28,658 nucleotides of DNA. It comes from UBA7332 sp051648105. Its GTDB lineage: Bacteria > Bacteroidota > Bacteroidia > Bacteroidales > UBA7332. The notes under the pieces were generated by a model, which did not search any database, was not told the DNA's origin, and saw only the letters and a list, made by a program, of their open reading frames with translations. The DNA lies in the NCBI GenBank assembly GCA_051648105.1, contig JBOFEN010000095.1, positions 1-28,658 of the forward strand, given 5' to 3'. This document shows, piece by piece, positions 13,378 through 23,134 of this stretch (positions are counted from its first letter, which is position 1; each line of letters starts with the position of its first letter). Both the position numbers and the translations under genes were made by a program.

Positions 13378-16212
13378 ATGAAGAGATTTCTAATGTTTGT
13401 TATGATGTTGATGGTAGTAATACTAAATACATTTGGTCAGAATAGCAAACCAATAAAAGGATATGTTGTTGACAAAGCAACAGGTGAAAGACTTTACTCT
13501 GCCACAGTTAGTTTAAAAAACCAAGAAGATTTAAAGAAGGTATACAATATGGTTACTGGATATGATGGGGAGTTTTATTTCCCAAAGGTAGCTATAGGTA
13601 ATTATAAATTAGAGGTAGCATATTTGGGATATAAGACAAGAACTGTAAAGTTGAATCTTCATAATGAAAAGCTTCCAAACCTTTCACCTATTGAACTATC
13701 AGAGGACGTAGTTTTACTTGGTTCTGTTGAGGTAACTGGTAGAGCTACTAGAGCAGAGCAAAGGGGGGATAGTCTTATATACAATGCAGATGCATTTAAA
13801 GTAATGCAAGGTTCTTCTGCAGAGGAGTTATTAGCTAAAATGCCTGGTATTGTTGTTGAAGGAGGTACTGTTCAAGCTCAAGGAGAATCTGTTAGGAAAA
13901 TTTTTGTAGACGGTAAAGAGTTTTTTGATGGAGATATCAATCTAGCAATTAAGAATCTACCATCCGATATTATTGCTAGCATCGAGGTGTTTGATAAGAT
14001 GAGTGAACAGTCAGAATTCACAGGATTTGACGATGGTGAATCTATTAAAACAATAAACATAGTAACAAAGAGTGGATTCACTCAGGGTACTTTTGGTAAG
14101 GTTTACGGAGGTTATGGAACAGAAGATAGGTATAACGCTGGAGGTAATATTAATTTTTTTGATGGAGAAAGACGTATCTCTGTATTGGGGATGGCCAATA
14201 ATGTAAACAATCAAAACTTTTCACAAGAAGATGTCGCAGGTGTAATGTCATCCACTTCTAATAGTGGCCGTGGCCGTAAAGGCGGCGGCGGTGGCGGCGG
14301 CGGAAAAGGCGGCGGCGGAAAAGGTGGTGGCGGAAAAGGCGGTAGTGGAAGTTCTAATGCTTCTGATTTTATGGTTGGTGAGATGGGAGGAATAACTACA
14401 TCAAGTGCTATAGGTCTGAATTATGTTGACTCATGGAGTCAAAAAGTAAAGGCTTCAGGTAGTCTTTTCTTTAATCAATCAGACAATACAACCGAAACAG
14501 AGTCAGATTTGGAGTATTTTGAAGCATCTCTTCAAGGTAGAACCTATGAGGAGATAAAGCAGGCTGAAATGCAGAATTATAATCTGAGATTTAATATGAG
14601 GGTAGATTATGATATCAACAAAAGGAACAAGTTGCAGATTAGGCCAAAGGCTAGTATTCAAACAAATGATAAGGACAACTATCTATTTGGTCAATACCTG
14701 TCAGATGGTGAGATTACAAATTCAACTAAAACAAATTCTACAACTGATACCAAAGCATATAATTTAGGAACAGAGATAGATTATAAGCATGCTTTCCTCA
14801 AAAGAGGTCAGAGTTTATCCGTAAATTTAAGTGGTACTGTTTCAAATACTAATGGCGATTCATATTATGACTATCATAACTCCATCTACTCAAATAATGA
14901 GATAGAAGAGAGTAATATATTACAACGCAAGATCTCTGAATCTAATAAATACTCATATAAGGGAAATGTAGCATTTACAGATCAGTTTTGGGAGAAATTG
15001 ACGTTTCAGGTCAATTATAAGTTTTCTTATTCTGATGATGAGTCAGATAAGAAGACATATAATAAGTCACCAATATCAGATCTATATGATCAATTGGACG
15101 AATCTCTATCTAATGTTTCCAATTCGGACTATTTTACTCATTCTGGAGGTGTATCATTGAGATATAGAAAGGGTAAAGAGTTCAGTCTTATGGGAGGACT
15201 GAATATTCAACAAGCTATCTTATCCACAGATCAGGAGTACCCTAAGATAATGAATGTAAGACAAAGCTATGTTTCTTTTCTTCCATCAATGCTTATGAAT
15301 TATACCATAAATAGTGGAAACTCATTTAGACTTCAATACCGATCTAACTCATCTGCCCCTTCGATGAATGATCTTCAAGATGTCATTGATAATACCAATC
15401 CATTAATGGTTACAGCAGGTAATCCTAATTTAAGAGAACAGATCACTCATAGTTCTACTCTTAGATATACTAGAACAATGAAGAGTGGACAAACATTTAT
15501 CGCAATGATAGGTGGAACAATAAGATCTAATTATGTTTCTGATAGCTCTTTTGTAGCACAGAAAGAGATGGAAATTGCTCCTGGGGTTGTTCTCGATAAG
15601 GGCGCACAGTTTACGAAACCTGTAAATATGAGTGGCTATTATAGTATGCAAGGATTATTTACGTATGGATTCCCTGTAGACTTACTTAAAAGTAATGTTA
15701 ACTTAAGTGTGTCTGCAAATTATGCTAATTTGCCAAACATATTTGAGGGAGTAAAAAATAATACTCGAGAGTTGAATTTGATGCCAAAAGTAGTTATTGG
15801 AAGTAACATTAGCGAAAAAATTGACTTTACGATTTCATATTCAGCTGGCTTTAATTATGCAAAGAGTGACTTAGATAACTCTGAGTCTAATCAATATTTT
15901 AATCATGCAGCTCAGGCTAAGTTTGGTTGGACAATATGGAAAGGGATAACTCTAGGTTCAACTTTTAGATATATCTCATATATCGGGTTGGATGAAAATA
16001 TAGATTTTAATCTCTTGAATGCCTCTATTGCAAAGAGGTTCTTGAAAAATAATGCTGCAGAGGTTAAAGTAGAAGCGTTTGACTTGCTTAGACAAAATCA
16101 AGCTTTTAATAGAAACGTAGGGAGTAACTATTATGAGTATGTAACTAGTAATGTATTAAAGCCTTATGTAATGCTGAGCTTTACCTACACTCTAAGACCG
16201 AAAGTGAAATAA
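13378..16212 (+). CDS. Outer-membrane beta-barrel receptor with carboxypeptidase-regulatory-like domain
   Basis: This 944-residue TonB-receptor-like protein has a signal peptide (about 1-20, ending NTFGQ), a carboxypeptidase-D regulatory-like domain (about 24-110; GYVVDKATGERLYSATV, GYDGEFYFPKV), a plug-like domain (about 125-235; MPGIVVEGG, VRKIFVDGKEFFDGD) and a long barrel. It fits the OMP_b-brl_3 group common in Bacteroidota and is distinct from SusC: it lacks a SusD partner and the SusC length. Residues 297-324 form a Gly/Lys low-complexity insert near the start of the barrel. It diverges from the LytTR system, which may control it. The cargo is not predictable. It could be a peptide, a metal chelate or an export-related substrate. 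Confidence 0.88.
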   Translation: MKRFLMFVMMLMVVILNTFGQNSKPIKGYVVDKATGERLYSATVSLKNQEDLKKVYNMVTGYDGEFYFPKVAIGNYKLEVAYLGYKTRTVKLNLHNEKLPNLSPIELSEDVVLLGSVEVTGRATRAEQRGDSLIYNADAFKVMQGSSAEELLAKMPGIVVEGGTVQAQGESVRKIFVDGKEFFDGDINLAIKNLPSDIIASIEVFDKMSEQSEFTGFDDGESIKTINIVTKSGFTQGTFGKVYGGYGTEDRYNAGGNINFFDGERRISVLGMANNVNNQNFSQEDVAGVMSSTSNSGRGRKGGGGGGGGKGGGGKGGGGKGGSGSSNASDFMVGEMGGITTSSAIGLNYVDSWSQKVKASGSLFFNQSDNTTETESDLEYFEASLQGRTYEEIKQAEMQNYNLRFNMRVDYDINKRNKLQIRPKASIQTNDKDNYLFGQYLSDGEITNSTKTNSTTDTKAYNLGTEIDYKHAFLKRGQSLSVNLSGTVSNTNGDSYYDYHNSIYSNNEIEESNILQRKISESNKYSYKGNVAFTDQFWEKLTFQVNYKFSYSDDESDKKTYNKSPISDLYDQLDESLSNVSNSDYFTHSGGVSLRYRKGKEFSLMGGLNIQQAILSTDQEYPKIMNVRQSYVSFLPSMLMNYTINSGNSFRLQYRSNSSAPSMNDLQDVIDNTNPLMVTAGNPNLREQITHSSTLRYTRTMKSGQTFIAMIGGTIRSNYVSDSSFVAQKEMEIAPGVVLDKGAQFTKPVNMSGYYSMQGLFTYGFPVDLLKSNVNLSVSANYANLPNIFEGVKNNTRELNLMPKVVIGSNISEKIDFTISYSAGFNYAKSDLDNSESNQYFNHAAQAKFGWTIWKGITLGSTFRYISYIGLDENIDFNLLNASIAKRFLKNNAAEVKVEAFDLLRQNQAFNRNVGSNYYEYVTSNVLKPYVMLSFTYTLRPKVK
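14265..14349 (+). repeat. In-frame GC-rich Gly/Lys repeat in the receptor gene
   Basis: Codons 302-324 are GGN runs punctuated by AAA every fifth codon, giving GGGGK three times after a longer glycine run. The underlying 15-bp unit is GGCGGCGGCGGAAAA with few silent changes. The stretch is strikingly GC-rich against an AT-rich gene and is the kind of sequence prone to slipped-strand length change in steps of 15 or 3 bases, which would keep the frame. Confidence 0.85.
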
Positions 16213-16552
16213 ACTGTTAGCTATTTCTTCTTATTTATCGAAAATAGTATTCTAGATAATAATTAGACTGTATATAATGAAAAATATAGATGGCCTAGTC
16301 TAGATTATGGAAATAGAGCTACAATCCAATAGACTATTTAGAGAGTTTGGATATTTATTTCCAACTGTTGACATTAAAACATTTTGTACACACAGGATTA
16401 TGTATGAGAATCTGTGATCTAGCTTTAGCTAGGTTGCTGATCTCATACATTGAGTACGTATAATATAGACTTGCAATAATAAATACTTCCAACGTATTTG
16501 ATTCTAAATAGCAAACCAGAATAAACATGCCAATTAATCAAAATCTAAAATA
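16213..16552. other. Intergenic region upstream of the SusC gene
   Basis: This 340-bp stretch between two outer-membrane receptor genes has no credible reading frame. It contains a long imperfect hairpin (16400-16450) and a weak -7-like box TAGACTTG at 16466-16473, about 80 bases before the SusC ATG. No matching -33 element is seen. It presumably carries the promoter and leader of the polysaccharide locus. Nothing else is recognisable. Confidence 0.6.
16400..16450 (+). promoter_or_regulatory. Long hairpin in the SusC leader/upstream region
   Basis: ATGTATGAGA pairs with TCTCATACAT. After a bulged A the stem continues through 12 of 13 further pairs to GCTAG/CTAGC around a TTTA loop. Three pairs are G-U on the plus strand, which points to plus-strand RNA. 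No T-run follows. It could be the end of the upstream receptor transcript or a regulatory structure ahead of the SusC gene. Confidence 0.5.
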
Positions 16553-19500
16553 ATGAAAAATAATCATGAGGGAATGATTAGTGAATATTCACCTGTTGTA
16601 TGGTTTAGAAATTCACTTTTGCTGCTTTTGTTGTTGTGTTCTTGCTCGATTTTTGCTCTTGATGATAGCCCGGGTCGCAAGAGTGGATTAAAAGCTTTAA
16701 GAGGAAAAGTATTAGATATTGCAAAGGAGCCAGTTATTGGAGCTACAGTTCAAGTAAAAGGAACAAATATTTTTACAATTACTGATCTTGATGGTCTTTT
16801 TAGCTTTCCGCGTGCTTCAGACGAAGTAGTCCTTGTTGTTACATATGTTGGTATGAAAACTGTTGAAGTTCCTGCTAGTAAAGCATCTTTAATTATTCTT
16901 GAGGAGGATGCTATACAGCTAGATGCTGTAGTTGCAATTGGCTATCAGAGTAAAATTAAAGCAAACTTAACAACCTCAATTAGTCAAATAACCGCAGATG
17001 ACGTACTTAAGAGTAGACCTACAAATGACCCTATAGAGATGTTGCAGGGTATTATTCCTGGTGCAAGTATTAGTACTAGTACAGCACAACCAGGACAGAG
17101 CTCTGCAATTGAGATTAGAGGTGTGTCATCTATAAACTCAGCTGGACCTTTTATTGTCGTCGATGGTGTTCCTGGTGTGGATATTTACACATTAAACCCT
17201 AATAACATTGAAAGTGTCACTTTGATTAAGGATGCTGCAGGTGCTGCAATTTATGGAGCTAATGCTGCATCAGGAGTTCTTCTTGTGACAACAAAGAGTG
17301 GTAAAATGGGTAGTAAAATGCAGATTGATTATAAGGGGAATTATACATTTTCAAAACCTAGTTCACTTCAAAATTATAATAACTCATATGATAATGCAAT
17401 CTTAGCAAATGTGGCTTATGAAAATGCTGGAATGCAACCCAAATATAGTGATTCAGAATTGGAGTTATTCAGAGACCCCTCTGTTACTGCTGTCCCTAAT
17501 GGAAATACATGGCTATACTATGCAGATACAGATTGGGTATCAATGATGTTTAATAATGCAAGTAACCAGTCTCATTCAATATCACTTTCAGGGGGATCTG
17601 AGAGTACATCTTATCGCGTCTCTGGAGGATATATAAGTGATAGAGGTTTTTTTAACAAATGGGGTCCAGATAGTAATGATCGCCTTAACCTATCTACCAA
17701 TATACAAGCTAAACTTCTAAAAAAGAGAGATCACAAAGCAGAGGATAAACTTCTATTAAACGTTAAGACAGATTATACCAGAACTATACAAAAGAGACCA
17801 GGGCGCTACCCAACTACAGACGTATATATGATGGGGCCTGCTCTACCTCTATATGATCCAAATGGAAATTACGCCCGTTACTCAAATACATCTTATAACC
17901 CAATACAGTCAATGAAAGAGTCGGGTAGTGCCACCACTACAGGTGATAGATTTGATATGCTTCTTGGTTTAACATACAATGTTACAAAAAATCTATCGGC
18001 TGAGGCACGTGGCTCTTATTCCTTGATTTATAGTAAATATACATTGTTTAATAGAGCATTTGGATATTATGGACCAAATGGGCTAATAAGTAACACAGCC
18101 GTATCAAATAGGCCTAATTCTATTGACGAGTATATGAATTATCAAGGTACAGCTACTTGGCGATTCATGTTGAATTATTCAAATAAGTGGGATAATCATG
18201 ACTTTAGTATGATTGCAGGAAATGAGGGTACTTATGGAGATAGACGTCAAGTGCGTATTGGAAGAACTGACATTGCAGGAAATACTATTCCATCTTTCCT
18301 TCTTGGATCAACAAACAATATGACCAATACTGGGGCAATGTATGATGAGTCTTCTGTTTCATTCTTTACACGAGCATCCTATAATTATAATAACCGTTAT
18401 CTATTAGAGGCAGTACTTAGAACAGATGCATCATCTCGTTTCTCATCTAAGAATCGTTGGGGCTATTTCCCTGGAGTTTCAGCAGGATGGAGAGCTTCTA
18501 ACGAGGAGTTTATGCAGAATCAAAGTCTAGTGTCTGACCTCAAGCTACGTGCTTCATGGGGGCAGTTAGGAAACAAGTCAGGTATTGGACGAACTGATCA
18601 TTTGGTAAATTATACCCTTGGTGGTTACTATCCTTTTGCGGGAGAAGAAGGAAACTGGATTATACCAGGTAATATTCCAATGGTTGATAGAACTTGGGAG
18701 ACTGTAACTATAACCAATGTTGGATTGGATGTAGCCTTCTTTAAGAACAAGCTTTATTTTATTGGGGAGTTGTTCAAGAAGAATAATTCTGACATGATTA
18801 TTCCAATTGAGGTTCCAAATGTAATAGGAGGGACTATTTCTGCAGGTAACTATGGAGCTATGAATACAAATGGATGGGAGTTAACGGGTGGCTGGAAACA
18901 AGTTTTAAAGAGTGGATTTAGATATGATCTATCTTTTACTTTAAGTAGGAGTAAGGATATGCTTACTGACTATGGGTATAAAGCCGCAGACCCAACTATG
19001 GGACGCAATAATTATATTGAAGGATATCCTATTTGGAGCTGGTTTGGATATGAGGCAGATGGCTTTTATTCCTCGAAAGAAGATTTGGAGAATAAAAGAT
19101 ATGCAAAAGCTAGTAATAGCGCAGGCTTGGGAGACCTTAAGTATGTAGACCAGAATGGGGATGGCAAGCTCAATAGTGAAGACTATATTTTCCTTGGGTC
19201 TACTCGTCAGCCTGAATATAACTATGGTATCAATATGAATGCTTCCTACAAGGGCTTTGATTTAAACGTGACCTTTCAAGGACAACTTGGTAAGAATACA
19301 TATTTAGATAGAAACTCCGTAGAGTGTCATTATGCTACAACAAGTGTGAACTCCTTTGAAATTCATAAGGACTATTGGAGAGAAGATAATAAAGATGCAA
19401 TATTTCCAAGGCCATATATTAACTCTTCATGGAACTATGTTACCTCATCACATTGGATGTATAATACCTCATTTATTCGCTTGAAGAATCTATCTCTAGG

Positions 19501-19678
19501 ATATACCGTACCTAGTAAGTTGGTAAGAAAATCAGGTCTTTCAAACCTTAGAGTATTCATAAGTGGTCAGAATCTATTTGAGTTCTCAAATATGCTTGAT
19601 GGTTATGATCCAGAGAATCCAGGTAGAGTATATCCAATTGCTAGAACAGTATCTGTAGGTCTTAGCCTAAGTCTATAA
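16553..19678 (+). CDS. SusC-like TonB-dependent glycan transporter
   Basis: The 1041-residue outer-membrane protein is predicted to import glycan oligosaccharides using TonB energy. It has a hydrophobic signal region (about 21-36), a carboxypeptidase-regulatory-like domain (about 48-120; GKVLDIAKEPVIGATVQVKGT), a TonB-box-like stretch (AVVAIGYQ), a plug with the SusC hallmark PFIVVDGVPG and IKDAAGAAIYGANAASGVLLV (SusC/RagA signature), and a barrel ending GLSLSL. Several late barrel blocks (YKGFDLNVTFQGQLG, FIRLKNLSLGYTVP) are typical. The start could instead be the Met at residue 8. SusD follows after 23 bases. The TonB-box region (LDAVVAIGY) departs a little from the common LDEVVVVGYG. Confidence 0.97.
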   Translation: MKNNHEGMISEYSPVVWFRNSLLLLLLLCSCSIFALDDSPGRKSGLKALRGKVLDIAKEPVIGATVQVKGTNIFTITDLDGLFSFPRASDEVVLVVTYVGMKTVEVPASKASLIILEEDAIQLDAVVAIGYQSKIKANLTTSISQITADDVLKSRPTNDPIEMLQGIIPGASISTSTAQPGQSSAIEIRGVSSINSAGPFIVVDGVPGVDIYTLNPNNIESVTLIKDAAGAAIYGANAASGVLLVTTKSGKMGSKMQIDYKGNYTFSKPSSLQNYNNSYDNAILANVAYENAGMQPKYSDSELELFRDPSVTAVPNGNTWLYYADTDWVSMMFNNASNQSHSISLSGGSESTSYRVSGGYISDRGFFNKWGPDSNDRLNLSTNIQAKLLKKRDHKAEDKLLLNVKTDYTRTIQKRPGRYPTTDVYMMGPALPLYDPNGNYARYSNTSYNPIQSMKESGSATTTGDRFDMLLGLTYNVTKNLSAEARGSYSLIYSKYTLFNRAFGYYGPNGLISNTAVSNRPNSIDEYMNYQGTATWRFMLNYSNKWDNHDFSMIAGNEGTYGDRRQVRIGRTDIAGNTIPSFLLGSTNNMTNTGAMYDESSVSFFTRASYNYNNRYLLEAVLRTDASSRFSSKNRWGYFPGVSAGWRASNEEFMQNQSLVSDLKLRASWGQLGNKSGIGRTDHLVNYTLGGYYPFAGEEGNWIIPGNIPMVDRTWETVTITNVGLDVAFFKNKLYFIGELFKKNNSDMIIPIEVPNVIGGTISAGNYGAMNTNGWELTGGWKQVLKSGFRYDLSFTLSRSKDMLTDYGYKAADPTMGRNNYIEGYPIWSWFGYEADGFYSSKEDLENKRYAKASNSAGLGDLKYVDQNGDGKLNSEDYIFLGSTRQPEYNYGINMNASYKGFDLNVTFQGQLGKNTYLDRNSVECHYATTSVNSFEIHKDYWREDNKDAIFPRPYINSSWNYVTSSHWMYNTSFIRLKNLSLGYTVPSKLVRKSGLSNLRVFISGQNLFEFSNMLDGYDPENPGRVYPIARTVSVGLSLSL

Positions 19679-19701
19679 TCTTCAAAAACAGCTCAATAGA
19701 A

Positions 19702-21330
19702 ATGAAAAAATACATTGGTTTTTTATTGCTAATATTCACTTTATCCTCTTGTGAGAACTTTTTAGATCGCCCTCCCTTAGATGGCTTTTCACCATCTTCA
19801 TATTGGTCAACAGAATCTGATTTAAAGGGTGGGATTAATAATCTATATACATATATGAATCACACATGGAATGAGGATATCCAATCAATAGATGTGTATG
19901 CTACTGGGCCGAATGCTATAAGTAGTAGTACTCATGTTGCCTCTAACAGTGATGCGGTTTATAACAACTCATATATAGCACTCTTCAAAGTTCATGAATT
20001 TCTAGACAACTATAATAAAGCTACGGTTGATAAAACAATAAAAGATAGGTATAAAGGAGAAGCTCTTTACTTTAGAGCAGTAATAACCTTTAATCTCCTA
20101 AGGCGTTTTGGGAAGATTATCATTGTAGATTCAAAATTAGGTCTAGACTCTCCAGAACTTTATGGAAAACGTAATAGTAGATCAGAAGTGATAGATTTTA
20201 TCATAAATGACTTAAAGGAGTCTTCTAGCTTGCTGCCTCTCCAAAGTTGGATTACTAATAATAGACCTTCAGAAAATGGACGTGTTACTAAAGGTGCTGC
20301 TCAAGCACTATTAGCACGCGCTACCCTTTACGAGGCTACTCATAGTAAGTTCCATCAGCATGATGTTGAAAGAGTTTCCGATCTATTGAATCTGTCAATA
20401 GAAGCGTCCCAGAGTGTTATCTCTTCAGGTGAGTATGAATTAGAGAGCAACATAAAGGATTTATTTGGACCAAAGGGAATGAATAGTAAAGAGATTATTA
20501 TATCCTATCGCTATACAGACAAAGTTGAGAATCAGAGAAACCCTAGACATAAAGTAATAGCTGAGGGGGTAGGGTTTGCACCAACAAAATACTTGGTGGA
20601 TGCTTTCCTATGTGATGATGGATTACCTATAGAGCTATCTCCTCGCTTTATGGGTCGTGAATCAATGGATGAAGAGTTCAAAAACAGGGACCCACGTATG
20701 ACAAATACTGTTTGGGTACCATTCACACATCACCCTAATATTCCTAATCTTCCTTATGTACCAGATTTAAGAAATAATAGGGTAGGATATATGTTTGTGA
20801 AAGGTATGGATGAAACTCTTATTTCTTCAGGTAAAGAATCATATACTCATGAGATATTATATCGACTTACAGAGATGTATTTAATTCAAGCAGAAGCAAT
20901 TCTAGAGTTGAACAATCAAATTTCAGATAGTGAGTTAGATAATACAATAAATATTTTGAGAATGCGTTCTGGTATGAATGTAAAGCTTACAAATAGCTTC
21001 GTTTCTCAAAATGGGTTGGATATGCGACAAGAGATAAGAAGAGAAAGAAGAGTTGAACTAGCAACAGAAGGCTTTAGGTACGATGATATTATTCGTTGGA
21101 AAGAGGCCGAGAACGAGTTGATAAAGCCTATTTTGGGTTCTAAATATTACGAAGAGTTTTACACAGAGGGTACTATCGATGAGAGTTTTGTTTCTGAAGA
21201 AGGGTTTATTATTGTTCAGAAAGCTGACGGTAGAGCATTCGATAAGGGTAAGCACTATTTATTTCCTCTTCCCTTAGACGAACTTAGAAAAAACCCTAAT
21301 CTAGTACAAAACCAAGGGTGGGAGAACTAG
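19702..21330 (+). CDS. SusD/RagB-like glycan-binding lipoprotein
   Basis: The surface lipoprotein would cap the SusC barrel and bind glycan before import. The signal ends LSSC (Cys17). The mature N-terminus CENFLDRPPLDGFSPSSYW is typical of SusD proteins. Later family blocks include GEALYFRAVITFNLLRRFG, the TPR-like helices AQALLARATLY, and the C-terminal RREIRRERRVELATEGFRYDD-like region (here MRQEIRRERRVELATEG) with HYLFPLP near the end. The 542 residues are the usual length. It lies 23 bases after SusC and 33 before the GH16 gene, so the three are one transcript. Confidence 0.97.
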   Translation: MKKYIGFLLLIFTLSSCENFLDRPPLDGFSPSSYWSTESDLKGGINNLYTYMNHTWNEDIQSIDVYATGPNAISSSTHVASNSDAVYNNSYIALFKVHEFLDNYNKATVDKTIKDRYKGEALYFRAVITFNLLRRFGKIIIVDSKLGLDSPELYGKRNSRSEVIDFIINDLKESSSLLPLQSWITNNRPSENGRVTKGAAQALLARATLYEATHSKFHQHDVERVSDLLNLSIEASQSVISSGEYELESNIKDLFGPKGMNSKEIIISYRYTDKVENQRNPRHKVIAEGVGFAPTKYLVDAFLCDDGLPIELSPRFMGRESMDEEFKNRDPRMTNTVWVPFTHHPNIPNLPYVPDLRNNRVGYMFVKGMDETLISSGKESYTHEILYRLTEMYLIQAEAILELNNQISDSELDNTINILRMRSGMNVKLTNSFVSQNGLDMRQEIRRERRVELATEGFRYDDIIRWKEAENELIKPILGSKYYEEFYTEGTIDESFVSEEGFIIVQKADGRAFDKGKHYLFPLPLDELRKNPNLVQNQGWEN

Positions 21331-21363
21331 AATTTTAAACACTTATATATCAAAATTTAAATT

Positions 21364-22428
21364 ATGAGATTATTGAATTTTTTTCTAGCGGCAACTTGTT
21401 TAGCAGCTTCAATCAACGGCTACTCTCAATCATCTAAGTCTAGTAGTTGTGTTAGTTTTGAGGTTGAAAAGAAAGATGCTAACCGTGTTGTGATTAAGAA
21501 TAAGACTAAGAAGAGTTACGATAAGATGGTTTGGGATCTTGGAGATGGAAGGGTAAAAGAAGTTACAAAGAGTGACGCAATCTACTTTCCATTTAAGGGA
21601 GAGTATAATATAACACTTATTGGGGACAATGAAAATGAGAAATGTCAATTCTCTCAGAAGGTTGTAATTGATACAGATGATGATAGTTACAGCAAGAATT
21701 TCAAACTTGTTTGGAGTGATGAGTTTGATGGCACATCAGTAAATAGGGATTTCTGGACTTTTGAGACAGGCGCATCAGGATGGGGTAATAATGAGCTTCA
21801 AAATTATACAGATGGTGAAAATGCATCAGTTAAAGATGGTATTTTGACAATACAAGCTCGTAAAACTGGATCTATGGCAACTCAGAAACGAGGAGAATAT
21901 ACTTCAACTCGTATGGTTACTAAAGATAAACAAGAGTTTCAATATGGTAGAATAGAAGCACGTATGAAGATGCCTAAAGGTGTTGGAACATGGGCCGCAT
22001 TTTGGATGTTAGGGGCTGATTTTCCAGAAACTATGTGGCCGCATTGTGGAGAGATAGATATTATGGAGTATGTAGGATTTGACCCTAATGTACAGAATGC
22101 TGCAATGCATAATGGTTCAAGTTTCGGTAATACCTTTAATAAAGGGAAAACTATAGTAGAAAATGCTGAAGAGGACTTTAATGTCTATGGAGTTATTTGG
22201 GATAAATATTCTATTAAATTCTATGTAAATAGTGTAGATAATGTATTCTATACATACCAACCAAAGGAATATGATTCTTCTACTTGGCCACATAATCAGC
22301 CATACTTTATCTTGTTTAACCTTGCTATTGGTGGAACATGGGGTGGAAAAAAGGGTGTTGATGACACAATATTTCCAGCTAATTTCCTAGTAGATTATGT
22401 ACGTGTATACCAAAATCCAGAATATTAA
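21364..22428 (+). CDS. GH16 endo-beta-glucanase (laminarinase-like) with PKD-like domain
   Basis: The 354-residue secreted enzyme is predicted to cut beta-1,3 (or mixed 1,3/1,4) glucan internally with retention of configuration. A signal peptide (about 1-22) is followed by a PKD-like beta domain (about 30-102; MVWDLGDGRVKEV) and a GH16 catalytic domain (about 113-354). The active-site strand is GEIDIMEYVG: nucleophile Glu230, Asp232 and acid/base Glu235. The extra residue before the last Glu (ExDxxE) is the laminarinase-type pattern, unlike the ExDxE of lichenases. NNELQNYTD, GRIEARMKMP and FNLAIGGTWGG are other GH16_3 blocks. Placement after SusD fits a glucan locus. The exact linkage is inferred. 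Confidence 0.93.
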   Translation: MRLLNFFLAATCLAASINGYSQSSKSSSCVSFEVEKKDANRVVIKNKTKKSYDKMVWDLGDGRVKEVTKSDAIYFPFKGEYNITLIGDNENEKCQFSQKVVIDTDDDSYSKNFKLVWSDEFDGTSVNRDFWTFETGASGWGNNELQNYTDGENASVKDGILTIQARKTGSMATQKRGEYTSTRMVTKDKQEFQYGRIEARMKMPKGVGTWAAFWMLGADFPETMWPHCGEIDIMEYVGFDPNVQNAAMHNGSSFGNTFNKGKTIVENAEEDFNVYGVIWDKYSIKFYVNSVDNVFYTYQPKEYDSSTWPHNQPYFILFNLAIGGTWGGKKGVDDTIFPANFLVDYVRVYQNPEY

Positions 22429-22455
22429 TTATCACTTTTAACTACAAATAAGATT

Positions 22456-22857
22456 ATGAAAAATTTAATGGTTATTCTTTTTGCAATGATATTGGCAACT
22501 GTTTCGTTGACCGCTCAGAATAAGAATAGTGCAAAGGATGAAAAGACAGTTGACGTTTTAGCTAAAGAGAGGGTTGAAGCTATGCAAAAAGAATTTGCTC
22601 TAACAGATAAACAGTGCGAAGAACTTATTCCATTCTACGAAGTTTTTTATTCAGAAAGTAAGAAGCTTCCAAAAAGCCCTGAAGCTAAAAAGCAGATGCA
22701 GAAATTGCGTGATGATGTAAATAAAGAAGTAGAAAGTAGACTAAATGAGGTGCAGTTATTGAAATACAAAGAGAAGCAAAAGAGGATGAGTGAGAGAGGA
22801 GCTAATCGCAAGGATAATAATCTCGAAGAGAATAAAGGAGGAAAGAAGAAGCAGTAA
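22456..22857 (+). CDS. Small secreted helical protein, function unknown
   Basis: The 133-residue product has a clear signal peptide (about 1-20, ending SLTAQ) and a mature part that is almost entirely charged helix. It includes KEFALTDKQCEELIPFYEVFY, KKQMQKLRDDVNKEVESRLNEVQLLKYKEKQ and a lysine-rich tail GGKKKQ. The LT-x-x-Q spacing (ALTDKQ) and the helix pair recall Spy/CpxP-like periplasmic proteins, but the similarity is loose and I do not assign that function. It starts 27 bases after the GH16 gene and is followed by a strong hairpin, so it is the last gene of the SusC-SusD-GH16 transcript. A chaperone or envelope-stress role tied to secretion is possible. Confidence 0.85.
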   Translation: MKNLMVILFAMILATVSLTAQNKNSAKDEKTVDVLAKERVEAMQKEFALTDKQCEELIPFYEVFYSESKKLPKSPEAKKQMQKLRDDVNKEVESRLNEVQLLKYKEKQKRMSERGANRKDNNLEENKGGKKKQ

Positions 22858-22928
22858 TTAATTACCGCTATATATTGATTAGAATAGTGAGAATAGATTG
22901 TGAGTTAGTTACTAAACTGGTTTTCTGA

Positions 22929-22951
22929 ATGGGAGGGCATAGCCCTCCCAT
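22929..22951 (+). terminator. Terminator ending the SusC operon
   Basis: TGGGAGGGC (22930-22938) and GCCCTCCCA (22942-22950) form a perfect GC-rich stem around ATA, extended by one A-T pair. Only a short AT-rich tail (ATTTATTAG) follows, so the T-run is weak, but location after the operon's last gene and stem strength support termination before the GH3 gene. Confidence 0.72.
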
Positions 22952-23134
22952 ATTTATTAGTAATAGGGCTCTTTTCAATTTGTAAATATCGTTGAATTGT
23001 GTTAAATTGAGCGTCGTTTTAGATACTCTAGGTTATTAAATGATTCTCTTCAGTTATTAATCTTTTGACTATGAGTGTAATGTGTTTAGTTAACATATTC
23101 GAAACCTATTGGGTCGGATAATAAAATAAATCTA

